Below, one piece after another: positions 48,701 through 61,411 of a DNA stretch of 64,000 nt (position 1 is its first letter; every line of letters begins with the position of its first letter). The notes beneath the pieces are model-generated. The model worked only from the letters and a program-made list of their open reading frames with translations, had not been told where the DNA came from and made no database searches. Location: assembly GCF_947179165.1 (NCBI RefSeq), contig NC_077244.1:71966144-72030143 (forward strand), given 5' to 3'. This stretch comes from Solanum dulcamara. Its lineage: Eukaryota > Streptophyta > Magnoliopsida > Solanales > Solanaceae. A program made the position numbers and the translations under genes.

Positions 48701-50499
48701 CTCACACACTCTCTGGCTTGTTAGTGTTTTTCCTAAGTGTCAGCTCATCTGTTAGTAATTTCATCCTATGTTCTACCAATCTAAGAAGGAAAATCGTGCA
48801 ACTTTCTGGCTGGTGTGTGAGCGGTTTAACATTTTCTTGATTACGTTTTGCTTCCCCCGGTAGAGTTTTTTCAAATCAGCTTTTGAAAAATATAGTTCTG
48901 CTTGGATAGATCTGGATCACTAGGTAATGTATGATGGGAGTGTGTGGATGGGAGGGCACGCAGACAGTATTTAGCCAACCAGATTATCAAGGATCTCTTG
49001 CTCCCTGATCAACTCCTCTTTATTTTTATTTGTAGTTTCATATGCTAAGCTTCTTTAATCATGCGAAAGCGTTGGCTTCTCTTCTTCCAACCTGAAAAGA
49101 GACTTGATTTTAAAAGAGGCACTATATGCGTATGACAGTAAGCAGTCACAACTCATGAGATCTGACAGTATTATGACAGCATTTGGTAGTTGTGATAATT
49201 CCACCTTGTACTGTAGTGCATGTATCTGTCTTTGAACAAATCAATGGGTAGCACCAGTTGAACTTTCTTTCTCTTCAATGAAGATGCTAGTAAAATGAGT
49301 CAGATGCTTGCTGGAAGATTAAGGGAAATCGGCTCTTCTAACTTCATTATCATTTTGCAGATTATGGCAATGGTTCAAAGAGGAGAGAAGCCTTCCAACA
49401 TCCGAGTAAGTTCATGGTTCTCACCATTGGCATACTTGTATCTTGAAAAATAAAGTTTTCTTGAATGTTTATACATGCAGCTTTTGATGTAGGATATAAA
49501 TGATCAGCCACCGAATCCTAACCAGCCTGTACCTGATCGTGTTGCTGCAAAGCCTAAGGTTTTGTCTTGTCCTTTTGTTACTTCTGCTAACAATGTTGCA
49601 ATTGGGTCAAATTTGAAGGTTGGAATTGTGTCACTTTAGAAGTGTGTCTCAGCAATATGTTTGAAGAACCATGCATGGAAATTCTGACAGCTGGACATGA
49701 AAAATATGATTAACTAATTGAATCTATGATCCTACTACATTGCTTCTTTTTGATGAATAAATCACTGCAACTAGGATATTTCAGTAATATGTCCCTGCCA
49801 TTGCTTCGATTAAGTTCTATGAAAACCTGTCACTTTGGTTTGGGTACAAGATTTATGATTTTCTATTATCTTTTCTAGATAGAATGTACATTCTCCTTTT
49901 TTTCTTGGACTGTCTGGAGTAAAGAAGGGGGTGGAGACGGGGCAATATGCCGTTCAATCTTTAGATTTGCTCGAAATGTCAATGATCACCATTTACTAAT
50001 TTGTGCCTGTGAACAGCCTTGGGAAGTTGGCCAGAGTCAAAATAAGTCCAATTTCCTTCAATCTCAAGGGAGTGGCGATGGCTTGAATTATGGTTACCAA
50101 GACAATCTGACGAATGGAGACAGTTCAGCACCTTGGTGGCAACGGAAGAATGCCAGGATAACTGAAATTGAAACTGAAGGTGAACAAAACTTTGGATCTC
50201 CAGCTGCACCAGTTCAGGAACGACCGATTCAGAGATCATGGGTTCCTCCCCAGCCTCCTCCAGTTGCAATGGCAGAAGCAGCTGCGGCCATCCGCCAACC
50301 TAAAAAGCCTGCATTTCAGAACGAACAATTGACTGATGATCAGTTGTTGTCTCGTTCATCAGAGATAACGGATGAGTTGCAGAGGGTTACAAGAATCTCC
50401 GAATCTGGTGGTACCCCTGAAGCTAATGGTTCAAGTTCTGGCCTACAGATGAGTGAGACAACACCAATTGGAGAAGGTGATCAAACTTTCAGCAGCTGA
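42799..50499 (+). CDS. PEX14: PEX14, peroxisomal import docking protein, 12 exons
   Basis: Exons: 42799-42856, 44738-44979, 45080-45128, 45638-45822, 46985-47171, 47347-47436, 48318-48391, 48487-48529, 48629-48696, 49361-49405, 49493-49558, 50017-50499, giving 529 residues. The conserved PEX14 N-terminal domain (about 53-102: REDQVQNAVKFLSHPKVRGS, FLERKGLTKEEIDEAFRRVP) binds WxxxF motifs of the PEX5 receptor. A hydrophobic span (about 158-177, AIIAVGVLAASGAGTAVLF) fits the membrane anchor. A coiled coil follows (about 205-270, Ala/Glu-rich, ending YFEELTSLLNYQVREM). The C-terminal half is Pro/Ser/Gln-rich and ends with an acidic tail. It matches remembered Arabidopsis PEX14/PED2, including SYMEIMAMVQRGEKPSNIRDI. 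It acts with PEX13 at the peroxisome membrane. Intron 3 has a LINE remnant. Confidence 0.95.
42857..44737 (+). other. PEX14 intron 1
   Basis: A 1.9-kb first intron. I see no element, repeat or coding frame in it. Confidence 0.6.
45308..45560 (-). mobile_element. L1-type LINE 3' remnant in PEX14 intron 3
   Basis: The minus-strand frame contains WWSIIPSCIWWSIWKEKN then SGCFE, the signature of the zinc-binding region after plant L1 reverse transcriptases (W..iP..iWW.iWkERN.R.Fe). No upstream reverse transcriptase remains. Ends are not defined, and no target duplication was seen. Confidence 0.65.
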
Positions 50500-50845
50500 A
50501 AGATCATTTATTTTCCTTGATATAAAAGGCTGGGCACTCAGTATCGAGGTTTACCATGATCTTGCAGCTACATGTTCTTGATGAATCGAGCCTCGTTTCG
50601 TGTTTAGCCCTGAATGAAGTTTACAGTTACATTTATCAACTTTGTGGTATATGGGGAAAAGATCATCTGAATGTAGCAAAGCCATTATGTTTCTTCTTGG
50701 TGGTCTATTCATTATACACTCTAAACTGTCTGCAGAACTTAAGAATCGTGTTTATATAATTCTACAGTTTGAATAAAGATTAGATTGTGAGAATTAACAT
50801 AATTTGTGTTAAGTAATTTGGTGGATAGAAAAAGTGTTCCAATAA

Positions 50846-51095
50846 ATTAAAAGTGTGTCCTAGTGGTCAATGTAGTCGGTTGAGAATCATGAGGTCTTAG
50901 CCTCTCAGGTTTAAGTACAATAGAGACAAAAAAAAGGTAGGTGATTTCTTTCTACATATCATAGCCTTGGTGGATAGATTTACATGATACTTGTTGGAGA
51001 AAGGATACATATTGCTAGAGGGAGATGATAGGTATTTCGTAAAATTAATTGAGGTGCGAGTAAGTTGGTCCGTAAAATCATGGTTATATATATAT
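50846..51095 (+). mobile_element. TS-type SINE downstream of PEX14
   Basis: 250 bp beginning GTGTGTCCTAGTGGTCAATG (tRNA-like A box), then GAGGTCTTAGCC, AGGTAGGTGATTTCTT, CCTTGGTGGATAGA and a 3' end GAGGTGCGAGTAAGTTGGTC. A 15-bp duplication with one mismatch flanks it: AAAGTGTTCCAATAA at 50831-50845 and AAAGTGATCCAATAA at 51096-51110. The nearby minus-strand frame is an artefact. Confidence 0.82.
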
Positions 51096-51501
51096 AAAGT
51101 GATCCAATAACATGAGTCATGGGACCCTATCTTTTGGTGAAAGACACACATCAATTGCTCAAAAGTAGATCGAAGTAATCTGCTAGGCAGCTCATAAGAA
51201 TCTATCCCTCTCATTACACTTTGCAGCTGGGAGTTCACATGTTATATCAGTCAATAGAGCTCTTTTTTTGTACTTTCTTTCTCTTTATTGATTCTAACTT
51301 ATTTCTCTTTATTGATTCTAACTTATATCTAAGAATAATGCATTAATGATCTGTTCTCTATTGGTATTATTGCTAATTCAGATTTGCAAACAAAGGCACA
51401 AAAGCAAATAACAAGATAAGGATAAGATTTGTGTACACCCATGGATGAATCTAACACTAGGCTTGACGCCATTGCCTTAGGCCCCATGTTTGGAGGCCCA
51501 A

Positions 51502-51586
51502 ATTATTATTATTATTATTAGTAGTAGTAGTAGTAGTAGTAGACACTAGTAGTAGTAGTTATAGTAGTAGTAGCAGCAGCAGCAGT
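51502..51586 (+). repeat. Compound microsatellite (ATT)n-(AGT)n-(AGC)n
   Basis: About six ATT units, then (GTA) repeats interrupted by ACACT and TTA, then four AGC units. Likely polymorphic. Confidence 0.95.
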
Positions 51587-52393
51587 AATGCATTATATTT
51601 TTTATTATTTGTTTGAGGTTATTTTATATCAATAAGTTCATAAAGTAAGATAATTTTTTTGACTCATTAATGGTTATATTTGTTTCACCCTTCAAGTTTA
51701 TTTTTTATCCTTTTTATGTAGGAACTAAGTTGTGAACATTGATAACATAATAAAAAAAAAAATCAATCTTCTCTGAAATTGCATGAACACGAAAACATCC
51801 ATGCACTGGTATACTTTTCGTTTTAATTCAACATATTATATTAAATTTTTATAATATATTTTAAATATTCACCAATGAATGCTACTTAATAGAATTAAAT
51901 TATAATTATCATTTTAATTAAACAGAAATTTGATTAGAAGGTGTATATATTTTTGATATAATCCATGATATTAAGTTATGAACATTTTTTTCTTTTTTTC
52001 TTGTTTGTAATGATAGTCAAATCAAAATTTCAATTTGAGTTTCGGACCTTAACATTAATAATCCTCCACTTTATTCTTTGTGCTCTTCTTTCTAGTATTT
52101 TTTTTGTGTGTGTGTGTAAAATTCATTGTTCTTTGTTTTAAATGATTAATCTACAGTTTATAAAATAACTTTTTTTTGTTAATGTACAAATTTAATAAAA
52201 TAAATGTAAAGGCATCTTAATATAATTTTTCCAGGCCACGAGATCCGTTGAACCACCCCGAATATACATAAACTTATTTTCCATTTTTATCTAAAATATA
52301 GACATGAGGTGATTGTTAAAGCTATTCTCTATATGTTAAAACTCCATGATACTGTCTAGTTTCTAGAGACGAGGCCGAAAATAGCAGAAGAGC

Positions 52394-52519
52394 GCTATTT
52401 CTAGAGTAAATTTCTTAAAATTATCGCTTTCGCTTAGGAGAATTATCAAATAATGTTATTTATTTGTTAATTCCGCTAAGCGAAAGCGATAATTTTGAGA
52501 AATTTACTCTAAAAATAGC
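52394..52519. mobile_element. Hairpin MITE with near-perfect 43-bp arms
   Basis: GCTATTTCTAGAGTAAATTT through TTATCGCTTTCGCTTA (52394-52436) is the reverse complement, with few mismatches, of 52477-52519. The loop is about 40 bp and AT-rich. No open frame. The arms' good match against the decayed surroundings suggests a fairly young foldback insertion or a selected structure. Confidence 0.7.
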
Positions 52520-53529
52520 ATTATTTATCTAATATTTAGATCGATAAAGTCGTTCAATCTATAGGATATTTCCTATCAAATAATAACTCTAAATAAATAA
52601 GCCACTTTTTCCACCAGAAAACTAACTATAACGGACCCCACAGCCTAAAAAAAAAATCTGATCCAATTATCCTCCCGTTAATTAAGTGACTTTATTAGAT
52701 AATTAAATAACTTTACATAGACAATTTCACTAAATTGAATGAGCTTTGAAAAAGACACACCTATTTGAGAAATTTGGTTTTCCAAGAAGTTGCTATTAGG
52801 ATTTTAGCTTTTGCGTGATGAGCTGTGACTACTAGAAAAGATGTGATAATGGCCCGTAACAAAGTTGGTTCACATGTCCTTGCTGTCATATTCCTTGTAT
52901 TTTTCTTTTAAGGGGATATATATATATATATATATGTCAAAGATTTATTTATTGAGTACATAATTTTTAGATAGAATTTATGAAAAAATGGATTAATATA
53001 ATAGATAGTTGAGCGTTGTCATAATTATCCTTTTATATTAATAGTCATAATATTATTGTTATAGTTTCTTATCTTTCAATTTATGTGACACCTCTAAAAT
53101 TATAATTAATGAAATCTAAATATTTTTACAATTTATTATAAAGAAATTATGTTTGAAGTGATTACTTTGGATCTATTAGTTCAAAATTATGATGAAGAGT
53201 AGACATGCACTTTGCACTTTTTTCCAAAATTTAGTGGAAGCTTTTGGCCATATGATTGGGACACTGATGAATGAATATAAAGTTTTTGGCACTATATATG
53301 CTTATTATTTGCCCCCCAAAATATTAAAATTATCTGCTACAGCATACTACTAAGAAAAGTATAAAAGTAGATACAGTTTTTCTGGCCATTGATTTTAAGT
53401 TTATGGGTTGTTGAGTCATAATTTTTTTTTAATTATTAGGTTTTAAATAGATTATTTATATAGATTAAATAAATTTTTTAACACAAATATAAAATTTGAG
53501 TTAATACTATTAATTTGGTTGAACTTGTA

Positions 53530-53647
53530 GCTAGTTCGCTTGTAAAGATATGACAACTGGACCTAACTCAATCCCAAAAACTAGCTCATAAGGATAGGTT
53601 TATCCAAGTTCATTCTCATTCCTCTACCAATGTGAGACTTTTTAACA
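53530..53647 (-). mobile_element. TRIM LTR-like fragment
   Basis: On the minus strand it starts TGTTAAAAAGTCTCACATTG and continues with TTATGAGCTAGTTTTTGGGA and TTGAGTTAGGTCCA. This is the same layout as the LTRs of the TRIM at 5907-6226. Only one LTR is recognised, so it is a solo LTR or a decayed copy. The far end is undefined. Confidence 0.6.
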
Positions 53648-54065
53648 TAGCCTATTATGGCTCCGCCGCCACCACCAGCAGAACTCTATTAGGCATTAAT
53701 CAAATCCTTACAGCCGGATAGAGTTTTGATTATAAGTTCGACTAAATTTAATAATTTTGATAAAATTTTATATACTTATTTTTTAAAGTAATTTAACAAT
53801 TTATTTAAAATCTAATAAATTACCTTTTTCAAAATTTTAAGAAATTATAAACTCAAAATTTTATATGGAAAAACTACACAAAATAGATTAAGGGAGTAAA
53901 TTATTTAACCTGATTGGACCAAAGGCCCAAAGTAATTATAACACTACTTCGCCCCCTTCTTCGGCCCATGTCTGTTTTCGCGTGAGCTTCATGATACTGT
54001 CAATATATATATATATATATATAAACAAAAAATAATTGAGCAGTGTTTTTATTGCCGCGTTTTCT

Positions 54066-54123
54066 CTTCATGATACTATCAGAGTATATATACACTCATA
54101 TATACTCTGATGGTATCAAGAAG
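54066..54123. repeat. Perfect-looking short hairpin
   Basis: CTTCATGATACTATCAGAGT then ATATAT pairs with ATATAT then ACTCTGATGGTATCAAGAAG across a 6-7-bp loop. Related GATACT/ATCAGAGTATATA words recur at about 53991-54020 and 54236-54320, so it belongs to a small cluster of decayed copies. Confidence 0.7.
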
Positions 54124-56857
54124 TAATTGAACAGTTTATTCAGTGATTAGTTATTTTTTGCTCTTTGATAACAACACAGTATCAAGGAGGCTAAGCATTT
54201 TTCACTGCAGTGTATTCAGATCTTGATACATTCATAATGTTATCAGAGTATATATATATACTATAATTGAGCAATGTTTTTCCCTTCATGATACTCCGAT
54301 GGTATTAAGAAGACGTGTAAACTCTATTTTTGAAACATAAAAATAATGGAGTATTCAAAATAAATAGTTTCCCAATTTGAGTATAACAATAATTAACCCA
54401 TTTTATATCCGGTCCTGTCAAATGAAAACCACACATGCATGTGTTGATCTTGTAATCCGTTTAAATATTATTTTCTTTTAATAGGAAACTTACACCACGT
54501 TCCTATATATATAGATTTTGCTGAAATTCAAGCCTATCGAAATTTACCCAAGGCAAGTCGTAGTCAATAATCTAATCAATTAATTCGATATCCTACTTCA
54601 ACAATATTTCTTTTTCCTTTTTTTCTAGACCTTCTGCTAAAGTCTTGGTATTATATTATTATATGAAAAAGGATATAAAGAGCTAATTAACCCTGAGCAG
54701 AAATTAAATCTTGATAGTAACATCTTGATAGACTTTTGCAGTACTTCTAGAAACCCAATAGCAATGGTAACCTTTTATGATGCTTATTAGAGAAATTCAA
54801 TTCATCAAGAAAACTCTTCCCCTTACTTGCAAGAAATCTTATATTAATATATGTTGTGGTAAAATACTTAAATTAATAATTATTTTTAAAAAATGTGTAA
54901 AATTTAAATCGGTCAAAGTAAAAATGAACAAACCCAATAATTAAGTGTTGATTAGATCTTGGAATTAGCGAGTGAACTAGGAATGACAAAATTAGTCCAT
55001 GAAAATATGATTCATCCAATCCGTTTAAGTTTGACGGGATCATGATTCACTCTGATTCGGTTCATTTTGACCCGTCCATTTCAGTTCATGCATCTAAAAC
55101 TAGACAACTATGTAGTCCAAATTGATTTATAACAGAAATTCTCAAAGTATTTTTTCAAAAGTATTTTTTTTTATTTGATATGTTATAATTATAGACACAG
55201 TGAAGAAAAAAATTAGGTACTTGAAAAAATATAAAAGAACCAAAAAAAAAAGAAATTAAAACTCAGTTTGTTTGTTTTTTGCTTTTTTGTTTTTTAAAAA
55301 GTTTCTAGGTCATCTGGTGAGTTATAAATTAGAAAGAAAGTTTACAAGAATACTTGATCTTAGCCTCAGTCTCCTATTATAATACAAAGATAAATACAAC
55401 TTTATCCTTCAAAAAAAAAAGAGGAGAGGTGAAGCTAGAAATACAGTCATTCCAACCTTCGCAAAAATAAACTACGTATACAATTAGCTAACGAAAAAAA
55501 TTGTCTTATCGTATTTGATCCTTATAGAAAGCATTTGGCTCTTGTCTGGGATGGACCTTTAGCCCATAAAAAGTACGTTGTTGAGATTCATTCTGACTGT
55601 TAACTGCAAATTTGGCTAAATAATCTGCTACCTCGTTGGCCTCTTTAAAACAATGCTTCACCGTGACATTACCTTATTTCTTCAATTGTTGTAACTCCTC
55701 TATGATGATCAGGTACAGTAAGATTTGGCCTTATTGGGTTATGACCCATTTTTAAGATCATTTTAACTTAATTCAGCTTGGTCCAACGTATAATAATTTA
55801 GTCTATTATTAATTTAGATATTTTTTTTTATCATTATAATTCAATTCAATCCATTTATTTATAAATTTGACTCATTTTAATTCATTTAAATTCAATCTAA
55901 CCTGTGCAGTTGACACCCACCATTTAAACCATAATCAACATTACCCCCTTCATGGTGCATAGAATTAAATCAAATTAAGTTGGCAATCAACGTTTTTTTT
56001 CTTCCTGGATATGTGTGTGTGTTTCTTGTATGACTAAAGAATAAGAAAATACTTGACAAATCAACAATTGTGGAGTATCGCTTTAATGTTAATTTCCAAT
56101 ATTTGTACACAAGAATAATTAATGTACTAATAAAACTTGTATAGGAAGAAATTGTCTAATTCATGATAAGATTAGAAAAATCTATACCCGCTAGAACGAC
56201 AAGGAAAAAAAAATAATCAGGAAGTTTATGATTATGAACAAGTCTTCAAGGAATAAATAATTGAGAATTTAGGTGGTGTTCATCCACTTGAAATATGTAT
56301 TATGGTGAAAAGGAATATGTCGCTTTCAGATAAGTAATTAGCTATCATGTCTATATATGTCTGATTTTCTATATTGACTAATTAAGCGATTCTCTGAATA
56401 TAATTACATGTATTTAGTCATTATTAGTTGTGTCGGAAAGTCTCAAGTTTCAGCATAATTAAATGGAAGTAGTAGTACTTTACCTTTTTGATAGTCAATC
56501 ATCAATAAATATATGATAAAAGCAAATTCTTAATTACAACTGTTTATTTACAGAAGAAAAAAAAAGAACTCGAAGAAAACACTACAGAAGGCAGCACACA
56601 CCCTATTTATAAAGGCATGTATCAATTGTTTTAAATTTAAACAATGTATTTAGTTACTATACAAACAGGTTTTTAGACACACTTAAGATTATTGGAGGAT
56701 AATATTATTATTATAATTCCATTATTCATAATGTATACAGAGATTTAAAAAGAGGACGAGCTTTATACAGATATTTACACATGCTTAATCACTGGTTTAC
56801 TACTAAATCTTAACTGTTTATCATCTTTAATGGAGATTCCGTCCACAGTAATTAGCC

Positions 56858-57658
56858 TCAGAAATGCTGTAAATTCCGATTTGACGCATTCACATTACCC
56901 AAAAAACTTACCAAATCTTGCCTGTACGGCAAGTATGACTTCCGTTTATCTTTTCCGTTTTCCGAGCAACGCAATGCCGGAAAGTCTTCAACGGCGGAAA
57001 CTTTTCCGGTAATCTTAGCAGAGTCAATCCTCGTACTCTCTGTTTTGTCTTCTCTCTTTTTGAACTGATTCGTCAAAAACACGAAAGTTTCCTTACCCTC
57101 GCTGTTACTCCGGTGAATGAAGTCACGTAACCTCCACCGCTTAGTGGAGGAGCCAGTGGAGTTGCTCTTCTTACACAATTCAGATGGAGACTCTTCCGCC
57201 GATTTCGGCCTCCACACACAGTATGTTCCTGAAGTAATTCCTTCTAGGTCGTCGACTTCCGACGAGGAAGACGACGACGCAATTTCACGATCTTCGATAA
57301 AAAGCTTCCTTAACGAAACTCGATTTGATTTCCGCGGAGTAGAAACTTTCTCCGAATTACAACCGGTGTCATTTAACAATAGATCTCTGTTGAAAATTGG
57401 ACGGATCTGACCGTTGTAGAAGATTTCATCAGCAGAAATAGGTGAAAATTGATCAGATCCTGCCGTCACAAAAGCAAAATCAGAATCGTCATCATCATAT
57501 TTGTTTACTTGATTTTCATGGTTCTCATACTTGAAGGAAAATTCGGAGTCTGTTTCATTTTCAGCTGTAAATTCTTCGACAACTCTAGCAGCAATTTCTG
57601 CGAGATTATTAGTACGAGTGAAACTAGGAGACTGAGATACTGCTGGACTCGCTTGCAT
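56858..57658 (-). CDS. DUF1645 family protein, intronless
   Basis: A single-exon frame of 266 residues. It carries the features I recall for DUF1645 plant proteins: an N-terminal EFSF segment, DEIFYNGQIRPIFNRDLL (about 78-95), a serine patch followed by acidic residues (SSSSSSEVDDLEG), YCVWRP, a KRWRLRDFIHRSNSEGKE basic block (about 172-189) and a C-terminal YLPYRQDLVSFLGNV. No signal peptide or membrane span. Molecular function of the family is not established; rice members are reported to affect grain size and stress tolerance. The start at 57658 is the first Met of the frame and aligns with the family. A TATA box lies about 80 bp upstream. Plus-strand frames over it are shadows. Confidence 0.85.
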   Translation of the reverse strand: MQASPAVSQSPSFTRTNNLAEIAARVVEEFTAENETDSEFSFKYENHENQVNKYDDDDSDFAFVTAGSDQFSPISADEIFYNGQIRPIFNRDLLLNDTGCNSEKVSTPRKSNRVSLRKLFIEDREIASSSSSSEVDDLEGITSGTYCVWRPKSAEESPSELCKKSNSTGSSTKRWRLRDFIHRSNSEGKETFVFLTNQFKKREDKTESTRIDSAKITGKVSAVEDFPALRCSENGKDKRKSYLPYRQDLVSFLGNVNASNRNLQHF

Positions 57659-57736
57659 ATTTCTGGTATTAAAACACTTTCCCTCTGTTTCTCTTCAAAT
57701 ACATAGAGGGAATAAGGGGAGTGCGTTATCTCAGAT

Positions 57737-57746
57737 TATATATATA
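57737..57746 (-). promoter_or_regulatory. TATA box of the DUF1645 gene
   Basis: TATATATAAT on the minus strand, about 80 bp upstream of the start codon, leaves room for a 5' untranslated region of about 50 bp. It is the only good TATA close to this gene. Confidence 0.6.
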
Positions 57747-59389
57747 GGCTAGACATACAGGGGTGAAAAGTGATGGTTCGAATATGGAGGCAGAGAATTT
57801 TAATAGCTCAGTGATTGATTGAATTTTAATTTTTTCGATGAGAATTTGATTTTCTACATCGTAATTCCTCTTTTATTTTAATATATTTTAAAATATGAAC
57901 GTAGAAATTATTATTTTTAGATAATGCATGCACCAAATTTCGTTAATATGGCAATGATTAAATGATAAATATTGTGTGTTTAAATGACATATCGTAAAAA
58001 GAAATACATACCTTATTCAGTAGCTAAATTTTTCATCAATTCAAAACTTTAACATATACGATACGTTAGAATGTATGCTTCCATCAGAATAATAGGGATC
58101 GGGTCCCTTATCAAAAATCAGTGCAGAAATTTAAAAAACAGAAAGATAAAATAAACACAAAATTTTTACGTGGAAACTCCTTGTTTAAGGAAGAAAAACC
58201 ACAACCTGTCCTACAGGATCTCAGCACAAATCTTTACTAGAACAACTGAGTCAAGATTCAGATTACAAGCTACTGTAACCTAGGAATTGTACTCATAATC
58301 CCTCTCCACTCATTGTAACAACTGTTACAGACCTGAAACAAAAACTCTATAGCTTATTAAATCACTAAACTCCTAGATGATTTAGAATTCAGATGGTCTC
58401 CATAACTAGCTCTAGTTACATCGACAAGATGAACAAAAGATATAACAAATGAGAGTTGATCTAACTTCCTTTACAGATTAGGAAATAGACCTTACAAAAT
58501 TAAGAACAAGAAATTACAACTCTAAAAACAAGATCAAAAACATTGATAACTCTATCAGATATTTGATCTTCTTCACAAGCAAATTTTCAATACTTGAGAG
58601 AATGAACTTATATGAATATTCCTTTTCAGATTCAAAAATCCAAGTGATTTATAAGTTCCAAGCTAAAGCTACTACTTAGAAGAAATAAATGATGTTTTAT
58701 TAATTCAATTAAATGTTTGACGTTTAAAACAAACAATTCTTAGAATATTTATTAGAGGGAAATTTTCAAAACAACAATATTTTAGTGTTTAATAAGACTT
58801 TTTAGCTACATTTTAATATTTATTGAAAATGATAATATTTTGACTTGCTATTTCGCCCCTTTTTGTATTTTATTTATTTTTACTTAATAGAATACAACTA
58901 ATAAAAAACAGATTGGAGAAAATTATGGAAGAGGATCTTTCAAATATGGTAATGTTTCTCTGAAAATATTCTGCTCCTTACATTAGATATTACGAGATCC
59001 AAACAGGTGACTTGAATTCTCATTTTTCTCTCTTCCTCCGTTAATGAGCTTCAATCTTCATCATCATCCTCCATTAATGATTCATTTTTTGTGTAAATGC
59101 AATTCATTTGATAAAGTTTGTGGTTAGAAAAGGGAGATCGATCCGGAGAATTCAAATTCATGCTAATATCAATCAGGTATTACGAATTCAAAATACGATT
59201 TGAATATTTTATTTCGAATTCAATTCGTTTTGAAAGCATCATATCGAAGAATTTTTCTGGATACATTTTTACTTTAAAACGAATTGTGTTTGCATTGTGT
59301 GTTGAAATCTTATTTGATACGATATTTCGTTTGTCGTGTGGTTTTGAGTACAAATCAGAAGTATAAAAAATACAAATTGGATACAATTT

Positions 59390-59880
59390 ACATGTTCTGT
59401 ATTTTTTTAGAATTCGGTATTTTGATTATTTTTGGAATACAGACTGGTAGAGTTATACAATTTTTGGAATACAATGTAATTTAGATACATTTTGGTGTGC
59501 ATCTTTAAAAAATTAATTTTTTCTAGATACAAAATTTGTATCTTGATTTGAATGTGAATATTTTTTTAGTCGTTGAGTACAAATGCATTTGTAATACAAT
59601 TGTTATTGAATCTTATAATGATACTAAAATTTGTATTTTTTTAATGATTGAAATATATTCTTTTTTGGTATACAAATTGGTAATACAGTTTGTATTTATT
59701 TTTGGAATGGAGTCTGTATGTTTATTTATTTTTTGGAATACAGATTGTATGCTATCTATTTTGAATACATAATTGCACCTAAAAAAAATACAATTTTGAG
59801 GATATAATGGTTGAATGATTTGTACTTTTAATGATTTAAATACAATTTCTTTTTTTGGAATACAGTTTAGGTATGGGGAG
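59390..59880. repeat. Imperfect TTTTTGGAATACAG / TACAAATTTG repeats
   Basis: The words TTTTTGGAATACAG(A/T)TTG and ACAAATTTGTAT recur at irregular spacing of about 30-60 bp. Similar TACAAAT words continue to about 60700. This looks like the degraded interior of a larger element, not a clean satellite. Confidence 0.45.
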
Positions 59881-59939
59881 CATTAGTTTTCTGATTATGC
59901 ATTTTGAATGATGCAATGATGATAATTGTTATGTTGGTT

Positions 59940-60160
59940 ACACGATAGAGGCTATTATGATGGAAGAGTATGCAACATTTAGAGATTTAATGGAGGAGGT
60001 TGCAAAATAAATTGATGTTGATTTGAGATACAATAGTATGAAGCTGAAGTATAAAGTTGAAGGTAGTAATGCACCTTTGGAAATTAGTGTGGTTGTAAGG
60101 GTCACAATAGGAGGTCACGTAGGAATGGATTACGTGATGCTTAGTTACTGAACTTTGTAT
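59940..60160 (+). pseudogene. Possible MULE transposase N-terminal fragment
   Basis: Translation in the frame from 59957 gives EEYATFRDLMEEVAK, a stop, then IDVDLRYNSMKLKYKVEG and NAPLEI. It resembles, from memory, the N-terminal domain of plant Mutator-like transposases (tyeelv..i, ..siKlkYkveg..pleI). One internal stop and no further transposase domain. Weak, family from memory only. Confidence 0.35.
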
Positions 60161-61411
60161 TTCTTTTTAAAGTAATTCTGAATTTTTTTAGTAATCTGAA
60201 TTTCTTTGATATTATTTCGTTGTAACAAATTACTATGGTTGATCCATATTTATTATATATTGTTGTTTTCAATAGTATCCTCAATTTTATACATTTTGTA
60301 TGACATTGATTTTTTAAAATAATTGTAGTATAATTTGACTTACTTATAAAAAGATATTATATGAATATAATAGTAATAATTAAATAAACATTAGGATACA
60401 TACATAAAAAAAAGGGTATAATATTAATGTAAACGTGAGAATGAAATAGAAGTTATTTGTTTCATGCAAATATGAATGAATACAAATTTAGGAATGGTAC
60501 TACTTTCTGAATACAGGTTAGAAAGGATACAAATAGAAATAATACAATTTATCGCTTATAATAAATAGGAAGGATACAAGTTATCACTTATAACGACTAC
60601 AAGTTGTTTGTATCATATGAATATGAATGAATACATATTTAGGAAGGATTCAACTTTCTGACAAAAATTATGAATATACATATTGGAATGAATATAAATC
60701 AGGAAAGGGATACAAGAATCTGGAAAAAAAAACTATAAATTTTCTTTAAAAAATATTAAATACAAATGAAAAAAAGGAGGAAAAGAATACTTATACATAG
60801 TCAAGAGAGGGTTATCATTTGTTTTGAAATAGATACAATTATTTTTAGTATACTGCCATGTTTAATTGTATTAATATTTGCAATTAATCATTGATGAAAT
60901 GCAGCATACATAAATAAAATAGAAAAAATAATCTCGAAGAACTAAAGAAAAATCACAAATAACACAAATCAAAAATCTAAAATCCGAAAAAATTACACAT
61001 GATATATGATGAAGATTTGGTTACCTAAATCAGTGGGACTCTTTTGGAAAGAAATTTTAGATTTTTTTTAAAAAAGGTGAAGAACGAAGAGAGAAAAGCG
61101 GGAAGGTGAAAAATGAAGAGAGAAAAACGAAAATATGGAAATGAACGTGGGTATAGTTTTTTGATTTTTAGATTTCACCTTTTTTAAAAAAATTTAACTA
61201 AAAAGGTGGGTATCAGTTGAGAAAAAATAGTAATTAGATTAGGATACCTTTAATTTGCTATTTAAGTATAATATTGCTGTTTTTAATATTTTTTTTAAAT
61301 TGTAGTCATTTTCACTAAATAAGTTGAAAATTTTGACTATTTCACTAATTTTTTCTATTTATTATTGTGTTGTTCCCTTCCCTTAATGGTACTTTTAGTT
61401 ATGTAAAAATT

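Larger units (their letters stand above)
50500..56857. other. Intergenic, PEX14 to the DUF1645 gene
   Basis: AT-rich spacer of 6.4 kb. Recognised pieces (listed separately) are a TS SINE, a compound microsatellite, two hairpin elements and a TRIM LTR. Short (AT)n runs occur at 52915-52936 and 54002-54023. No protein frame above background and no RNA gene was recognised. Confidence 0.6.

Noticed and set aside
49979..50269. Minus-strand frame of 96 codons
   Set aside because: Shadow of PEX14 exon 12.
56830..57706. Three plus-strand frames over the DUF1645 gene
   Set aside because: Opposite-strand shadows of a well-supported 266-residue gene with a TATA box.
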